Assembly: GCA_002049455.2 (NCBI GenBank)
Contig: KV919036.1
Location: 42,995 to 106,994, forward strand
From: Porphyra umbilicalis
Taxonomy: Eukaryota; Rhodophyta; Bangiophyceae; Bangiales; Bangiaceae
DNA length: 64,000 nt
Direction of reading: 5' to 3'
The notes beneath the pieces are model-generated. The model made no database searches and was not told the origin of the DNA. It saw nothing but the letters and a program-made list of their open reading frames with translations. Each line of letters starts with the position of its first letter. Position 1 is the first letter of the stretch. Positions 43,994-54,325 of this stretch are shown piece by piece. A program made the translations under genes and the position numbers.

Positions 43994-44661
43994 AGCCGGC
44001 TACTGCCAGTGACGGGGTGCAGGGTCGCCCGCCGCCCCGCAACAAACCCCAGACGACTGGGCGGAACGAGCCGTACCCAATAACATAACCACACCACGCC
44101 GACGCTAGTGGGCCCGCGGCGCTTCCCTTCCGACCGCCGCCACAGCGGTGGGCCCGGCCGACGTGCTCCCCTTTTCGCGCCCCTCCACAACACCGCCCGC
44201 CGACCTTCTCGGCAGCGGCGACGGCATTGACGTGGCGCAGACGTTCGCCCTCGGCGGGGTGGCGACGGTGGCCGACGCCACCTACGGGCAATGGCAGACA
44301 TGGGGCCACCGTGTGACGCCGCCTCACACGCATATGCCCACGTCAAGAGTGCAGCGCAAGATGCACTACAGACGGCGGAGCCTTGCGGAGTGGCGCGCAG
44401 GCGGCCAGCGCCACGCTGGGTGCCAGCGTGGTGGCAGCCGTCGGAAACCAAAAAGAAAGAAACCGCAGAAAGCTCCCAACCTCTCTCGGCCACCCACCCT
44501 ATCCACGCTGCCGTCCCCCCCCCCCCTTCCCCACCTGCCTCATTCAAACGAGCAATCATACGGGTACCGCCACGCGGTGCCGCTCCCCCACCGCCGCTGC
44601 ACATCCTGGTGGTCCGTCCCGTACGCCGGTGGCTGGTTGCCCGGCTGCCGCTCCATTTACT
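43994..44661. other. Copia B right flank, no gene
   Basis: The part to about 44240 matches the copia A left flank (56200-56446) in reverse. The remainder is C-rich (poly-C at 44515-44525) with no recognised frame. Confidence 0.5.
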
Positions 44662-44905
44662 TCAACACCAGCCCGCCGTAAATGCCGGCAGGCCGTCCAT
44701 GTTGCTCGCTGCCCCCGGCAGGCCGAGCACCGCGCACCCCCGGCGGATGGCGTCGACGCCGCTGCCGCGGCAGGTGCGCCCCCGGTTGGTCGCGTACCGG
44801 CTGAGGAGCTCCACTTGGCGCGCCGGCGCGATGCGCCGCCCGACCTCCCGCAAGGACACGGCAAACGACGTGTAGGCGACAGGGGTGCAGCGCACACAGT
44901 CGGGG
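44662..44905 (-). pseudogene. Protein-like fragment cut by an LTR-like sequence
   Basis: About 80 codons with normal composition (CVRCTPVAYTSFAVSLREVG) read into the LTR-like terminus at 44911. No family is recognised. It may be part of a gene disrupted by that insertion. Confidence 0.3.
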
Positions 44906-44910
44906 ATTTT

Positions 44911-45100
44911 TGTTGGATCCCTGAAAGAGGTAGTCACCGCGCGCACACCGTCGTAACGACGTACGTCCGCCCCCGCTCGTCAGCTGGTCGGAGTGGGAAG
45001 CCAAAGTCTCTACCGAGCGTGTTGGGCTACCTCGCCCCTCCTTACGCCCCTCTTATACCAGCGCTGCTTGCACCTGCCCCCAGCGCATCAGCTCCCGCCG
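44911..45100 (-). repeat. LTR-like terminus of the copia C family
   Basis: It shares about 75 bp (AGTCACCGCGCGCACACCGT and on to TCAGCTGGTCG) with 46487-46552 and, inverted, 46562-46625. On the minus strand a TATAAGAGG box lies at about 45057, and the sequence ends ..ATCCAACA. It is probably a solo or broken LTR. The outer end was not found. Confidence 0.45.
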
Positions 45101-45465
45101 GCGCACACAGCTCCCCGTCCGGGCACCCCCGTGCCCCCGCACGCTCTCTCCACGTGCTCCCCCGCGCTCCCGCGCCTGGTCCGACGCACGTCCTCCCCGC
45201 GTGCTCCCCCCCCCCGCGCCGTCGCACCCAAGCCGGCTCATCCCGTGCCCGCGTGCCCGTGCGCTACGTAGTGCCGATATGGTGGCAGCCGCCAGGCGGC
45301 TTCCCCCCCAGTGGCTCAAATCCATCCCTGGTCGTGTCGTGTCAGCCAGCCAATGAATCGCCGGGATGCCATTTATTGGACCATCCGTGTCCAATCAATT
45401 GGCTTGCCCTTGTAAGCCGCGATTGCCGGGGCAGAGGCGAACCCACTGGGGCATGCCCCAAAGGG

Positions 45466-45525
45466 GCAAGGCGTGACGCCAGACCGCGCCCACAGGGGCA
45501 AGGCGTGACGCCAGACCGCGCTCCG
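45466..45525. repeat. Two-copy 31-bp tandem repeat
   Basis: The unit GGGGCAAGGCGTGACGCCAG plus ACCGCGC is present twice in a row. No function is evident. Confidence 0.75.
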
Positions 45526-45749
45526 CCTCCCCCGCCGCGCCGCATCGCGGCGCGCTTGTCTCCGCGCCTCCACGCGGCGCGTACCTCTGGCCGCACCCGC
45601 CGTGCCTCGCGCGCCGCAGCCCCAGCCGCGTCCCCACGCGGCCTCCCCCCCCCGCGTGCCACTGCATTGCTCATGCAGTGTCACGCAGGGCTCCGCCGCA
45701 CCTAAGCCGAAGCGGCAGTCGTGGCGGGCATAGAGGCCCCCGCGTCAGG

Positions 45750-46190
45750 TGTGGCCGGCCGCGGGCTGGGCGCCCCGTCCCCGCCTTGCGTGCGGCCGCC
45801 GTCCGGCCCTGGCGTCAACATGCCACTCGCGGCACTCGGCCGGCAAGTCCTCCGACGGCCCGTCCGTCCATCCGAGCAACGGAAAGAAGCCGGCCGAGGC
45901 TCTTAACATGATCTGCATGACATCTTGAAGTGATTTCGACATCGTGATGCGGAAGACACGACGGGGACGATGACGCTGGCGCGGCCACTGCTCGACACGG
46001 CCGGCACGCGCGGGGTGGTGACGCTCGTGTATGAAAAGACGGCGCACGTGCCGCACCGGATGAGCTCCCTCTGGTACGGCACGACAACGTTTACAGATCG
46101 CTTTCGCGAGGCACCCCGCCGCGCGGACGGCGGAGGCCGCTCCCTGCGCATCCCGTCGCTCTCGTCGGGGCGCGTCATGGTGGTGGGCAT
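45750..46190 (-). pseudogene. Decayed third copy of gene X
   Basis: On the minus strand, FFPLLGWTDGPSEDLPAEC matches the gene X hallmark. Upstream of it, in another frame, VPYQRELIRCG..SYTS..VIVPVVSS aligns with the preceding ectodomain. At least one frameshift separates them and the second membrane span is missing, so it is a partial pseudogene. Confidence 0.65.
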
Positions 46191-46515
46191 CGGGGAGTGC
46201 TCGCCCGTCCCCCTCTACCTGTCTAGGATGGATTTGGAAAACTACGCGTGCGAGCTGGCCGCCACGTCCCTGCTGCTCGCGCGCTACCTTACCGCCTGTA
46301 AGCGCCTCTGCGACCAAATCTACGAGATCGGGCGCAAGGCGCGGTGGACGTTTGGGTGGAGCGGCCTCTTCGCGTGCTGTTCTAACCTGTGGACGCGCGA
46401 GCGCGTGTACGTGGCCGCCGCCAACGGGCTGTCCCTCCTCGCCCTCGGCTGCGCGCCATCCGTCGCCAAAAGTTTTGGATTCCTGAGAGAGCTAGCCACC
46501 GCGCGCACACCGTAG
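45970..46515 (+). CDS. Hypothetical ORF antisense to the gene X remnant
   Basis: There are 181 codons from ATG 45970. The second half has convincing protein composition (ACKRLCDQIYEIGRKARWTF), and the end runs into the LTR-like foldback. No homology is recognised. The first half lies opposite the gene X relic, so either this is a real Cys-containing protein or a chance frame. Confidence 0.3.
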   Translation: MTLARPLLDTAGTRGVVTLVYEKTAHVPHRMSSLWYGTTTFTDRFREAPRRADGGGRSLRIPSLSSGRVMVVGIGECSPVPLYLSRMDLENYACELAATSLLLARYLTACKRLCDQIYEIGRKARWTFGWSGLFACCSNLWTRERVYVAAANGLSLLALGCAPSVAKSFGFLRELATARTP

Positions 46516-46625
46516 TAACGACGTACCTCCGCCCCCGCTCGTCAGCTGGTCGAGTCAGCTGGTCGAGCGGGGGCGGACGTACGTCGTTACGACTGTGTGC
46601 GCGCGGTGGCTACCTCTCTCAGAGA
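46487..46625. repeat. Large foldback made of two inverted LTR ends
   Basis: The 59-bp arms beginning CTGAGAGAG have about four mismatches. The loop holds TCAGCTGGTCGA twice. The right arm leads directly into a copia-type primer-binding site, so the palindrome probably arose from two LTR termini joined head to head. Confidence 0.8.
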
Positions 46626-46631
46626 TACAAC

Positions 46632-46645
46632 GTGTTATCGGCCCA
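46632..46645 (+). other. Degenerate copia primer-binding site
   Basis: TGTTATCGGCCCAG resembles GGTTATGGGCCCAG, the complement of the initiator tRNA-Met anticodon arm, and follows the LTR-like end. Confidence 0.5.
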
Positions 46646-46868
46646 GGTCCCCGTGGTGGTCTTCACGGGTATGCTTTGGGGCTGGGCGCCCCAGGGGGGG
46701 GGGGACGCGGCGGTCAAGTCGCGGGGCGCGCGGGGAGGGCATCTTCTCGTGAGGAGCGTGCGCGGCGGTCAAACTGCGGGGCTCGGGGGGGGGCGCCTTC
46801 CCTTCGGGCGACAAGGACGCGGCGTTAAAGTCGCGGCGCTCGGTGGACAAGACAAACCGGGCGGCAAG
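46646..46868 (+). other. Copia C leader
   Basis: Poly-G-rich leader between the primer-binding site and the gag start. No gene is called. Confidence 0.4.
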
Positions 46869-49000
46869 ATGAACGGGGATGGGGTTCCCCGGGTACCCAA
46901 GCTCGACGTTGACAACTACCTCTCCTGGGCTACGGAGATTGAGAACGTCATGAGGTACAAGGGGTGCTGGAGCGCGATCAACCCGCTTGAAAGCGGCGCG
47001 AGCTCGTCGTCGGCAACGGCCGACGGGGGGGGCACCCCGGCCAGCACGGACGAGGCGGCCGTGAACAAGGAGGAGATGGCCCGGTAGTTGATTATGCTCG
47101 ACGTCCGGCATTATCATTACGCCTCGCTCCACGCCTGCAAGACGGCGCGCGAGCGGTAGGAGACGCTGGCGGCGGAGTTCCGCTCGCAGGGGCCCGCGCG
47201 GGAGATGATCCTGCAGACGGAGCTGAACCAAGTGCGGATGAAGGGGAACGAGAACGTGGTCATGGACGTGATCAACCGGTTGGAGACCCAACTAGGCCGC
47301 AAGGCCAAGGCAGTGCAGTGCGATGGCGGCAAGGAATACACTGGGAAGAAGTTGGATCAGTGGCGCTCGGACAAGGGCATCGTGGTCCAGACCACGACGC
47401 GCTACACGCCGGACCAGAATGGCGTCGCCGAGCGCTACAACCGCACACTGGGCGAGCGCGTGACTGCTATCCTGGCGGACAGCAACCTGCCACGCAAGTG
47501 GTGGGGGGAGGCCGCGCTGACAGTCACCTATGTGGCCAACCGCACTCCATCGCGCAGCGAGACGGCGACGCCATACGAGCTGTTCTTTGACAAGAAGCCG
47601 GAATTTGGACACCTTAGGGCGTTTGGGTGCCGCGTGTGGGCCCATGTGCCCCACCAAGTGCGCCGAAAGATGGGTGATAAGGCCAAGGTGGGCACGTTCA
47701 TGGGCTATGGCGAGGACACCAAGGGTTACAAGATGCTCCTCAACGGCCGGATCGTCCTGAGCCGCGACGTGCGTTTCAACGAGCAGCTTCGGGGTCCCGA
47801 AGCGATTGGCGGACGGATGCCCGCGGTGAGCCGCAATGGGGCGGCTGGAAGCACGCTCAACTCTGGCGGCCCTCCCCAACTCAGCGGTCCATCTGGGGTG
47901 GAGGACGCGGACCTTGAGGCGGAGGATGAGGCGGACGACGGGCGGCGCTCGGCGACTCAGACGGGCGCCGGGGCAAGCACTGTCAACCCCCTCGACCCCA
48001 CTGCCTCAAACGCGATTGAGGACGCCGTGGACGCGGCGCGGCGGCTGTGCCAACAGCCGAGTGGGAGCGACGAGCCCGAGTCAGACGGCGGGCCAGACTC
48101 CGCCGAGCTCTCGGCCGGTAGCGAAGGGACGGACGCGCCCACGGGCGGCGCGGTGCCGGGGGGGGCCACTTCCCTCCCGAAGCAGTGTGCGGTCTCTGCG
48201 GGTGCGCCCGACGCCAACAGCCCGCGCCGACAAGGCTTTCAGCGCGGGAGAGGCGTACGCGGCGGTGTCGGTTTATCCCGACAAGATGCTCAGCCACCAG
48301 GCCCGGCGGGAGCCGGACTGGGTGCAGTTCAACATGGCCGTAGAGGCGGAGGTCGACGCCCTGTGCCGGAATGGCACCTGAGAGCTAGTGGACCCGCCGC
48401 CGGGGGCCAAGGTCACGGGCACATAGATGTTGTGCGAGCGGAAGTGCGGCGCTGACTGCGCCGTGAGTCGCCACAAGGCGCGCTACGTCGCACGAGGCGA
48501 CACGCAGGTCTACCTCGTCGACTCCAGCGAGGTATGGGCGCCTGTCGCGCGCCACGCCACCTTACGGGCGGTGTTGGCCGCGGCGGCCGGCAACGGGTCG
48601 GCGCTGTGCCAGCTGGATGTGGAGACTGCTTTCCTCAACGGCGTCGTTGAGGAGGAAGTAAACGTCCGCGAGCCGACGGGGTAAGAGCGCGGCGGGCGTG
48701 GCCAGGTGTGCCGCCTACTCAAGGCGCTGTACGGTCTCAAGCGGGCGTCGCGCGCATGGTACAAGAAGCTGACCGCGGTGTTGCGGTCGGCTGGGATGCG
48801 GGCCACTGAGGCTGACCCGTGTCTATTCTTTTGGACCTTTGGAGGGATTTTGGTCTTTGTCCTCGTGTACGTGGACGACCTGCTGGTGGCCGGCGCCTCG
48901 GACAAGGCGGTCGATATGTGTGAGCACGTGTTGACCGGGACCTTCACTGTGCGCGACATGGGCGTGCCGACGCACTTCCTCGGCATCGTCGGCGGTTGTG
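46869..49000 (+). pseudogene. Copia C gag-integrase-RT remnant with internal deletion
   Basis: Gag starts MNGDGVPRVPKLDVDNY. TAG codons fall at 47085 and 47157. At about 47260 gag is fused, within a GTGGTC microhomology, to integrase just before CDGGKEYTG, so protease and the first integrase Asp are gone. Integrase keeps NGVAERYNR. One frameshift lies in the low-complexity linker (near the G run at about 48160). RT continues with stops at 48379 (TGA where copia A has Trp), 48424 (TAG) and 48682 (TAA where copia A has Tyr). YVDDLLVAG is present. The frame breaks off after THFLGI, so RNase H and the 3' LTR are absent. Confidence 0.85.
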
Positions 49001-49110
49001 CCACAACGCAATACGAATGCATTGCTAACGCCTTTCACTTCAGTCATTATTGCGTGTGCAGGGCACACGCAGGGCGTATCGTAAGGCATGAAACGCATTG
49101 CTTGGGTCGT

Positions 49111-49170
49111 GCATATTTATCCGCCATAAGCGGATAGCGCGTATATTTATCCGCCATAAGCGGATAACGT
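49111..49170. repeat. Tandem pair of TATCCGC-N5-GCGGATA palindromes
   Basis: The motif TTATCCGCCATAAGCGGATA occurs twice 32 bp apart. Each is a 7-8 bp dyad with a 5-bp spacer, a typical dimer-binding or small-hairpin layout. It lies between copia C and the 3' end of the spliced gene. Confidence 0.7.
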
Positions 49171-49897
49171 CCTTTTTTCAATGCCTCTGAGGACTTCTTT
49201 CACATGCAAAACTTCTCTGTAGAACGCGTATTGAACGAGCGGATTTGATAGTTGTAAGAAGTCTATAGGAAGTCCACTCCGAAACATGCGGAAAGTGCCA
49301 TGCGGGCCACTTCGCACGGCGCTCGGAAGACAGGTCAGCTCACCTCCTGCGCAACGGTCCCAGGAGAAACGAGCAGGAAAGAGCACAACGGATGAGTGCA
49401 AGGGCGTATCGCGAGTGTCCGTTGAGAAAGGAGGCACGTGAGTATGAAGGGGCACAAGACACACACCAGCACACGAGACCCAGCTAGGAACGAAGATCGC
49501 GGCGTGTTGCACAGGGCAGGGAGAGGAACTTGAAGAAAAACGCAACGCGTTGAAGATTGATGTATTGCGTGCACGCAACTCGTGAAGAAAGGCGTACGTA
49601 GAAGCGTACGCGCGACGTGGCCGTCCAAAGCAACACGTGCACCTGCGGGGCGAAAAGGCCAAACTTTCTGCAAGAGAATACAAACCTGAAGAAAAAAACA
49701 GCCATGAACACACGATCATCCGACCGTCAAGCGCACACGACAAGGTACCAATGCACGACCATTAGTATCGACATATCACTTACGCATCATGTAAAGTGAA
49801 TCCCTTCGTACTCCGACCCCAGCTTGAAGCCAGGGCTGCCGACGTCCACGGACAGTGTCGAGCAATAGAACTGCAACAAACTCACAGACCATCACTC
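49171..49897. other. No gene recognised
   Basis: Moderate GC and only short frames. It should contain the 3' UTR of the minus-strand gene ending at 49898. Confidence 0.4.
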
Positions 49898-52354
49898 TCA
49901 GTCGTCGGCATCGCTCTCGCCAACCTCGTCGCTACTCTCGTCGACCTCCTCATCGTCCTCCTCGTCGCCCGTGTAGCCCGCTTCGTCATCCTCGCCGTCG
50001 ACGTCATCGTCTACCTCGTCGTCATCAACATCCCCGACCGACAATCCGCCCTCGTCACCCTCCTCGTCGCCCTCGTCATCCTCGTCGTCGCCGTCGATGC
50101 CCTCCTCATCGCCCTCGTCAACGTTTTAGTCCACCTCGTCGTCCTTCACCTCCCCTTCCGCCGACCCTTCCTCGTCGCTCGTGCTTCCGTCGTCTTGACC
50201 ATCACTGGCAGACCAGGACTGGTCGTCGTCGCTGTCGCCGTCCGACGTTGCAACTTCCAGGCTCCGGCTCTTGCTCCTCGGGCGCTTCTCCTTCTTGACC
50301 ACAGTGCTCTTGTGCTTGACTGCGGCAGAAGCTTACAGCCCGCCACGTAGGCGGGCTCGCCTGGCGCTGTCGACGTTGCGGCCCCGCACACGTGGCTGCC
50401 CATCGACGACACGGACGTCGTCGTCGTCAACCTCATGCTCCTCCTCAATGGATGGGTCTTGAATGGCGGCCAGCGCCTGCAACAAGGCGCCTTTTGACGT
50501 TCCACTCCCACGTTTGGTCAGCCGTTGGCCATTGCGTGCCTTGGGTGCCGGCGTCGTTGTGGACTCGGGGTCGTTCACCGTGGCCCAGTCCTTGTCGTCC
50601 TTGTCCGTCTGGAACATGAGCACCCAAACACATGTGTCCTTGTTGGCCTCCGCGTGAAGCCAGCCGAGCTCCTCGCACCAGACAGCCCGGTGGGAAGGCG
50701 TCACCCCCGAGCACATGGCGTTGGCCTTGTCACCGTACGCATCGCGCCAGAGGTTGTTTCGAATCTACAGGGAGGACGAGTCACGACTAGCGAAGCGTGG
50801 GTAACAGCGCATATGCAGGGCGTCAGTTTCTTACACAATGTGTGACGTCTCATACATCATACACGTATTACATGTGATATGACAGTGCATCCATAATACG
50901 TAGCGTATTGCGTGGGAACTGTGTGAGAAGATCGTGAAATGCGTGTCGATTGCAGTAGGTCGTGATGAGTGGGCCGCCCGCGTCCTTACCTTTTTCAACA
51001 CGAAAGCCAGTTGGCACAGGTGGATCCTCAGCACCAGCCGCCCATTGTTGATCATGTTGGCGTGCCGGCTCTGGCCTGCCCCGGTGCGGCTCAAGTATTA
51101 CAGCATTGCGTCATACACGCCCTTTCGACCAGCAGCGGTCTTGATGTAGCGCCGCCCTTGCAGCCACCAGAGCGCCCGCTTCTTGACCAGCTCCGCAGCT
51201 GGCAGGTTGGCGTCACCGTCGTCCATATTCGAGATCTCGGTGCTTTGTGCTGCAGTGGACCAGGAAGTCCAAATCGACCGCCCCAGCGTAGAGTGCTCCG
51301 ACGAGCGTGCGCCCCCGCAAAACGCCAAGATGTCTTGAATCCGCCGCTTTCGCGTGACATTGGTCACGCCACATGCCTGGGCGATGGCACCCTTGGCCTT
51401 TTTCTTGAGTTGTTTCGTCTCCTTGGGCGACATGTCCTTCTGTCGCACCACAGCAGGGAGCGAGGCGATCTCCTCGGCGCGCTCGAACGTGGCGGGGGCG
51501 GCGGTGGCGATGACCCCAATGTAGAAGTCCCGCGACTCGCCCGCCGATAGGAAGACGTCGTCCGGCTCCTCTGGGTCCCGAATCAGGCCCAGCAGGCGCT
51601 CGCTGAGCACGTCCCGGATAGCGTCCGTGAGCTCGACACCCTGCTTCTCAACCGCCTGACGCGACAAGCGGCGGCCATTTCCCTTCGCAGAGGTTGCAGC
51701 CTTGCTCTTGGGCGGCGGGTTGGCATGAGCGGCACCACCGCGATGCACACCCATTGCGTGCGACTTGCGCGATGCGTCTGCAGAGCGTGCCAACGACTTG
51801 TGGGACACCTTGCGCGGCGCCCCAGCTCCAAAAATCTTCGAGACCCCACCAACGCCAGTATCCACCGCCACTGCCTGTCCTGAGGGACCGACAGCGCCGC
51901 TGGACGAGCGTCCAAGTGGCGCAAGCCGACGGGGAGGTAGGGGAGGCGTAGGCAGCGCAAGAGCCGAAGCGGTGTAAAGGTCCTCCATCTCGCCTGCTTG
52001 CGCAATGACCGCAGCTGCTGCAGCCGCCGCTTCCTCCTCAGCAGCCAACGTCCTCTCCTTGAGCCGTTGGACTGCTTTCCGGTCTGCCGCCTGCTCCGCT
52101 GCCACGAGGCTCGACTCAGACTCGGAGCTTGAAGGAGAAGGCGGCGGCTTCTGAGACCCACGCTTAGCGGGACGAGCAGAGCTCCCTACGCCTTTCACGG
52201 TGGCGCCGCGAAAGCGGCCGGCAGTCGGAGGGATCGCGCTCTCCGGCCGTTTCGGCCGGTGTTGTCCTTTGTCTTGCACCGATCCCGCGGAAGAAGCCGG
52301 GTTGTTGGTCATGGTCGACTGCACGTCCACTGCGCTGGGATCTGACGAGGGCAT
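49898..52354 (-). CDS. Spliced Lys/Asp-rich protein with three in-frame TAA
   Basis: Exon 1 (52354-50990) starts MPSSDPSAVDV. The intron at 50989-50765 is 225 bp, phase 0, with AAAAAG/GTAAGG at the donor and CTGTAG at the acceptor. Exon 2 runs 50764-49898. The joined frame is about 743 codons ending in TGA. TAA occurs at 51098 (after VYDAML), 50333 (after RLRGGL) and 50126 (after DDEVD), yet composition remains coherent throughout. A helical Ala/Glu region (residues about 80-110) and a Ser/Lys-rich middle come first. A possible DNA-binding core follows (KQLKKKAKGAIAQACGVTNV, GRRYIKTAAGRK), then a strongly acidic tail (DEEGDEEGDEGG). No family is recognised. A chromatin or transposon-accessory role is speculative. 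It is divergent from the transposase at 54.3 kb. Confidence 0.55.
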
Positions 52355-54325
52355 GGATGAAGGCAGTCGAGGAGGTGGGGGGGGGCCAGGACGAGCGCAC
52401 GTCTGCTCAAGTCACATTGAGATGAAGGAAGCGTCCAAGAACGTGGCGTGGAGACAAAACCACGAAAAAGATGTTAGGAGCCGCACGAGCGGCGTCTGCA
52501 ATGCACACGCGTCGCATGCAAATAACATGCGATGCGTATTGCTGTGCAGTACGAATGTAATGCATGAATGTCTTCGCGATGCATGACGATGATATCCGAT
52601 GCGTGTCCATTGTCGTACCTTCGTGCGAGCCCTCCCCGTCGACAGGTGCACTGGTACGTGGGTCCTGGATGGCGCTTCAGCAGGACGAGGCTCATTGGAA
52701 TTCTGTAGAGGCACAGTGGTAGTATCAACCCATAAAAGAACAGAGCGAGGCAACAGAGGTCGTGCACTCCGTTCGCGTTAGCAGCTTGCACAACAACGAC
52801 AGCTGTCTCCGACAGGATGCGTGCAGATAAAAACAGAGGAAATAAAGGATAAAAAAACACAGCCGCAACGCAAGACATCGCGCTACCAGACCATCCCTCA
52901 AACGCGGGTCTATCCGTACCTTGGGTGCCATGATGGTCTCCGTCAATGATGGGGGCTGCGCCGAGGAGAGGAGCACGCCAAATTGGATGAGCTCGTCAAC
53001 AGTTCTGGTGCTCGCCGTGTCTAGCGTCGCGAAATGCGAGCGATCGGCCACACCAAGCGTGCCGACACCCCCTCCGGGAGCGCCTCCTCCGGCGCGCCTT
53101 AGCCGCTTCAGCGAGACAGGTGGAAGGGTGGGCGAGATGGCCGCGAAAGTGTTGCGCTCGGGGACATCAGCACCCTCGTTCACCTCCGATGCGCTCACGC
53201 CACAGACAAGTCGAGGTCCTGCAGCTCCAGCGACCAGGAAGCGAGACACTGGCCGGCGAGGGGTCGGTGACGGAGACAGCCCCTCCGGTGTCGTCGCCGC
53301 CGCGAAAATCTCCATTGGAGCCCAAAGCGGAGCGAGTACAGCAGCGGTACCCAGAGCAAATCTGCTGCCGGCCGCTGCGGCCCGGAAGGCACGATGCCGC
53401 GGCGTCCATCTGACCGCCTCCGCAAGTCCTCAGCGTCGCTTCCGGAAGCAGCAGGGTCTTGAAATGAGCAATCGAGGGCACGCAGTGGGCCAGAGGAGGG
53501 GACCCTGCGCATCATCAATGAGAGTCTTTCGTGTCGCTTCGAGGCAATACGTGACGCGGAGCGCCAGGCGGGGCTCTCAGGGTTCCAGTGCAAAGAGCCC
53601 CAGAGGATGTCTCGACTCATCGGACCACCCACGCCTTCAAAGCATCTGGTAAACTTCGATCGTCAGCGCCAGGGACAATCAACTGTGATTGGCTCGGTCT
53701 GCGATCCGCCTCCGTCGCTGACCGGTCGTACGGGCCCATTCGTGTCAGCATACAGATATTTTTTTCTGTAAGGCAGGATGGCATGGCCGGCAACGTCCAA
53801 TAGATGCTGTGGGCCGCCGCGCGAGATTGATTCTCGCGTTGTCATCCGCCACAAAACCGCGTCTTCTGGGTCACACAATGGGGGCCTGTGCAGACGGTAC
53901 TCGAAGCCTGGCCTGTGGGGCGCTGATCAACGGGGTCTGGACCTCCAACAGGACACCCGAAGAGGGCGCAAGAAGCGGGCGGTCTGGGGATCTGGGAGCC
54001 ACAGATGTAGCGCGATCTCTTCCTGGGAGCTCCGAGTGCCCCTATTTCGCATAGGCGACAGCTGTTCCTGGCCCGCTCCCCTCACCACTGACTGCCGTCA
54101 GCTGCTGGGGCTCTAGAACGACGGCCCACCCCCTCGCATCGGTGTGTGTCGTCGTGAGTGGGGGGTGGTCACTGCAAGTCGCACTGCTGATTGCATTTCC
54201 GGCGCATCACATGCGCGTGGCGTCGGATGTGACATCACGCACTGCGTGCTTTGTCGTGCATTGCGTCTTGGATTGCTTTCTATTTGCATGCATATAGTGC
54301 TCAGCGCGGAGCGCTCCTTTTGGTC
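52355..54325. promoter_or_regulatory. Divergent intergenic region
   Basis: This lies between the spliced minus-strand gene and the plus-strand transposase. A minus-strand frame (53315-52920) ending in MAPKVRIDPRLRDGL and a GGTAGC donor could be an upstream exon. An AG acceptor near 52410 keeps the main frame open, so the true 5' end may lie here. No other gene is recognised. Confidence 0.35.

Larger units (their letters stand above)
37261..44240 (-). repeat. Segmental duplication, copy with copia B
   Basis: This is an inverted match to about 56200-63297: hAT sequences, the stretch after 38035, the copia insertion with the same target, and 43994-44240. It differs by the CACTA-like insertion (here only) and a 1.9-kb deletion inside the copia (here only). 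Confidence 0.85.
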
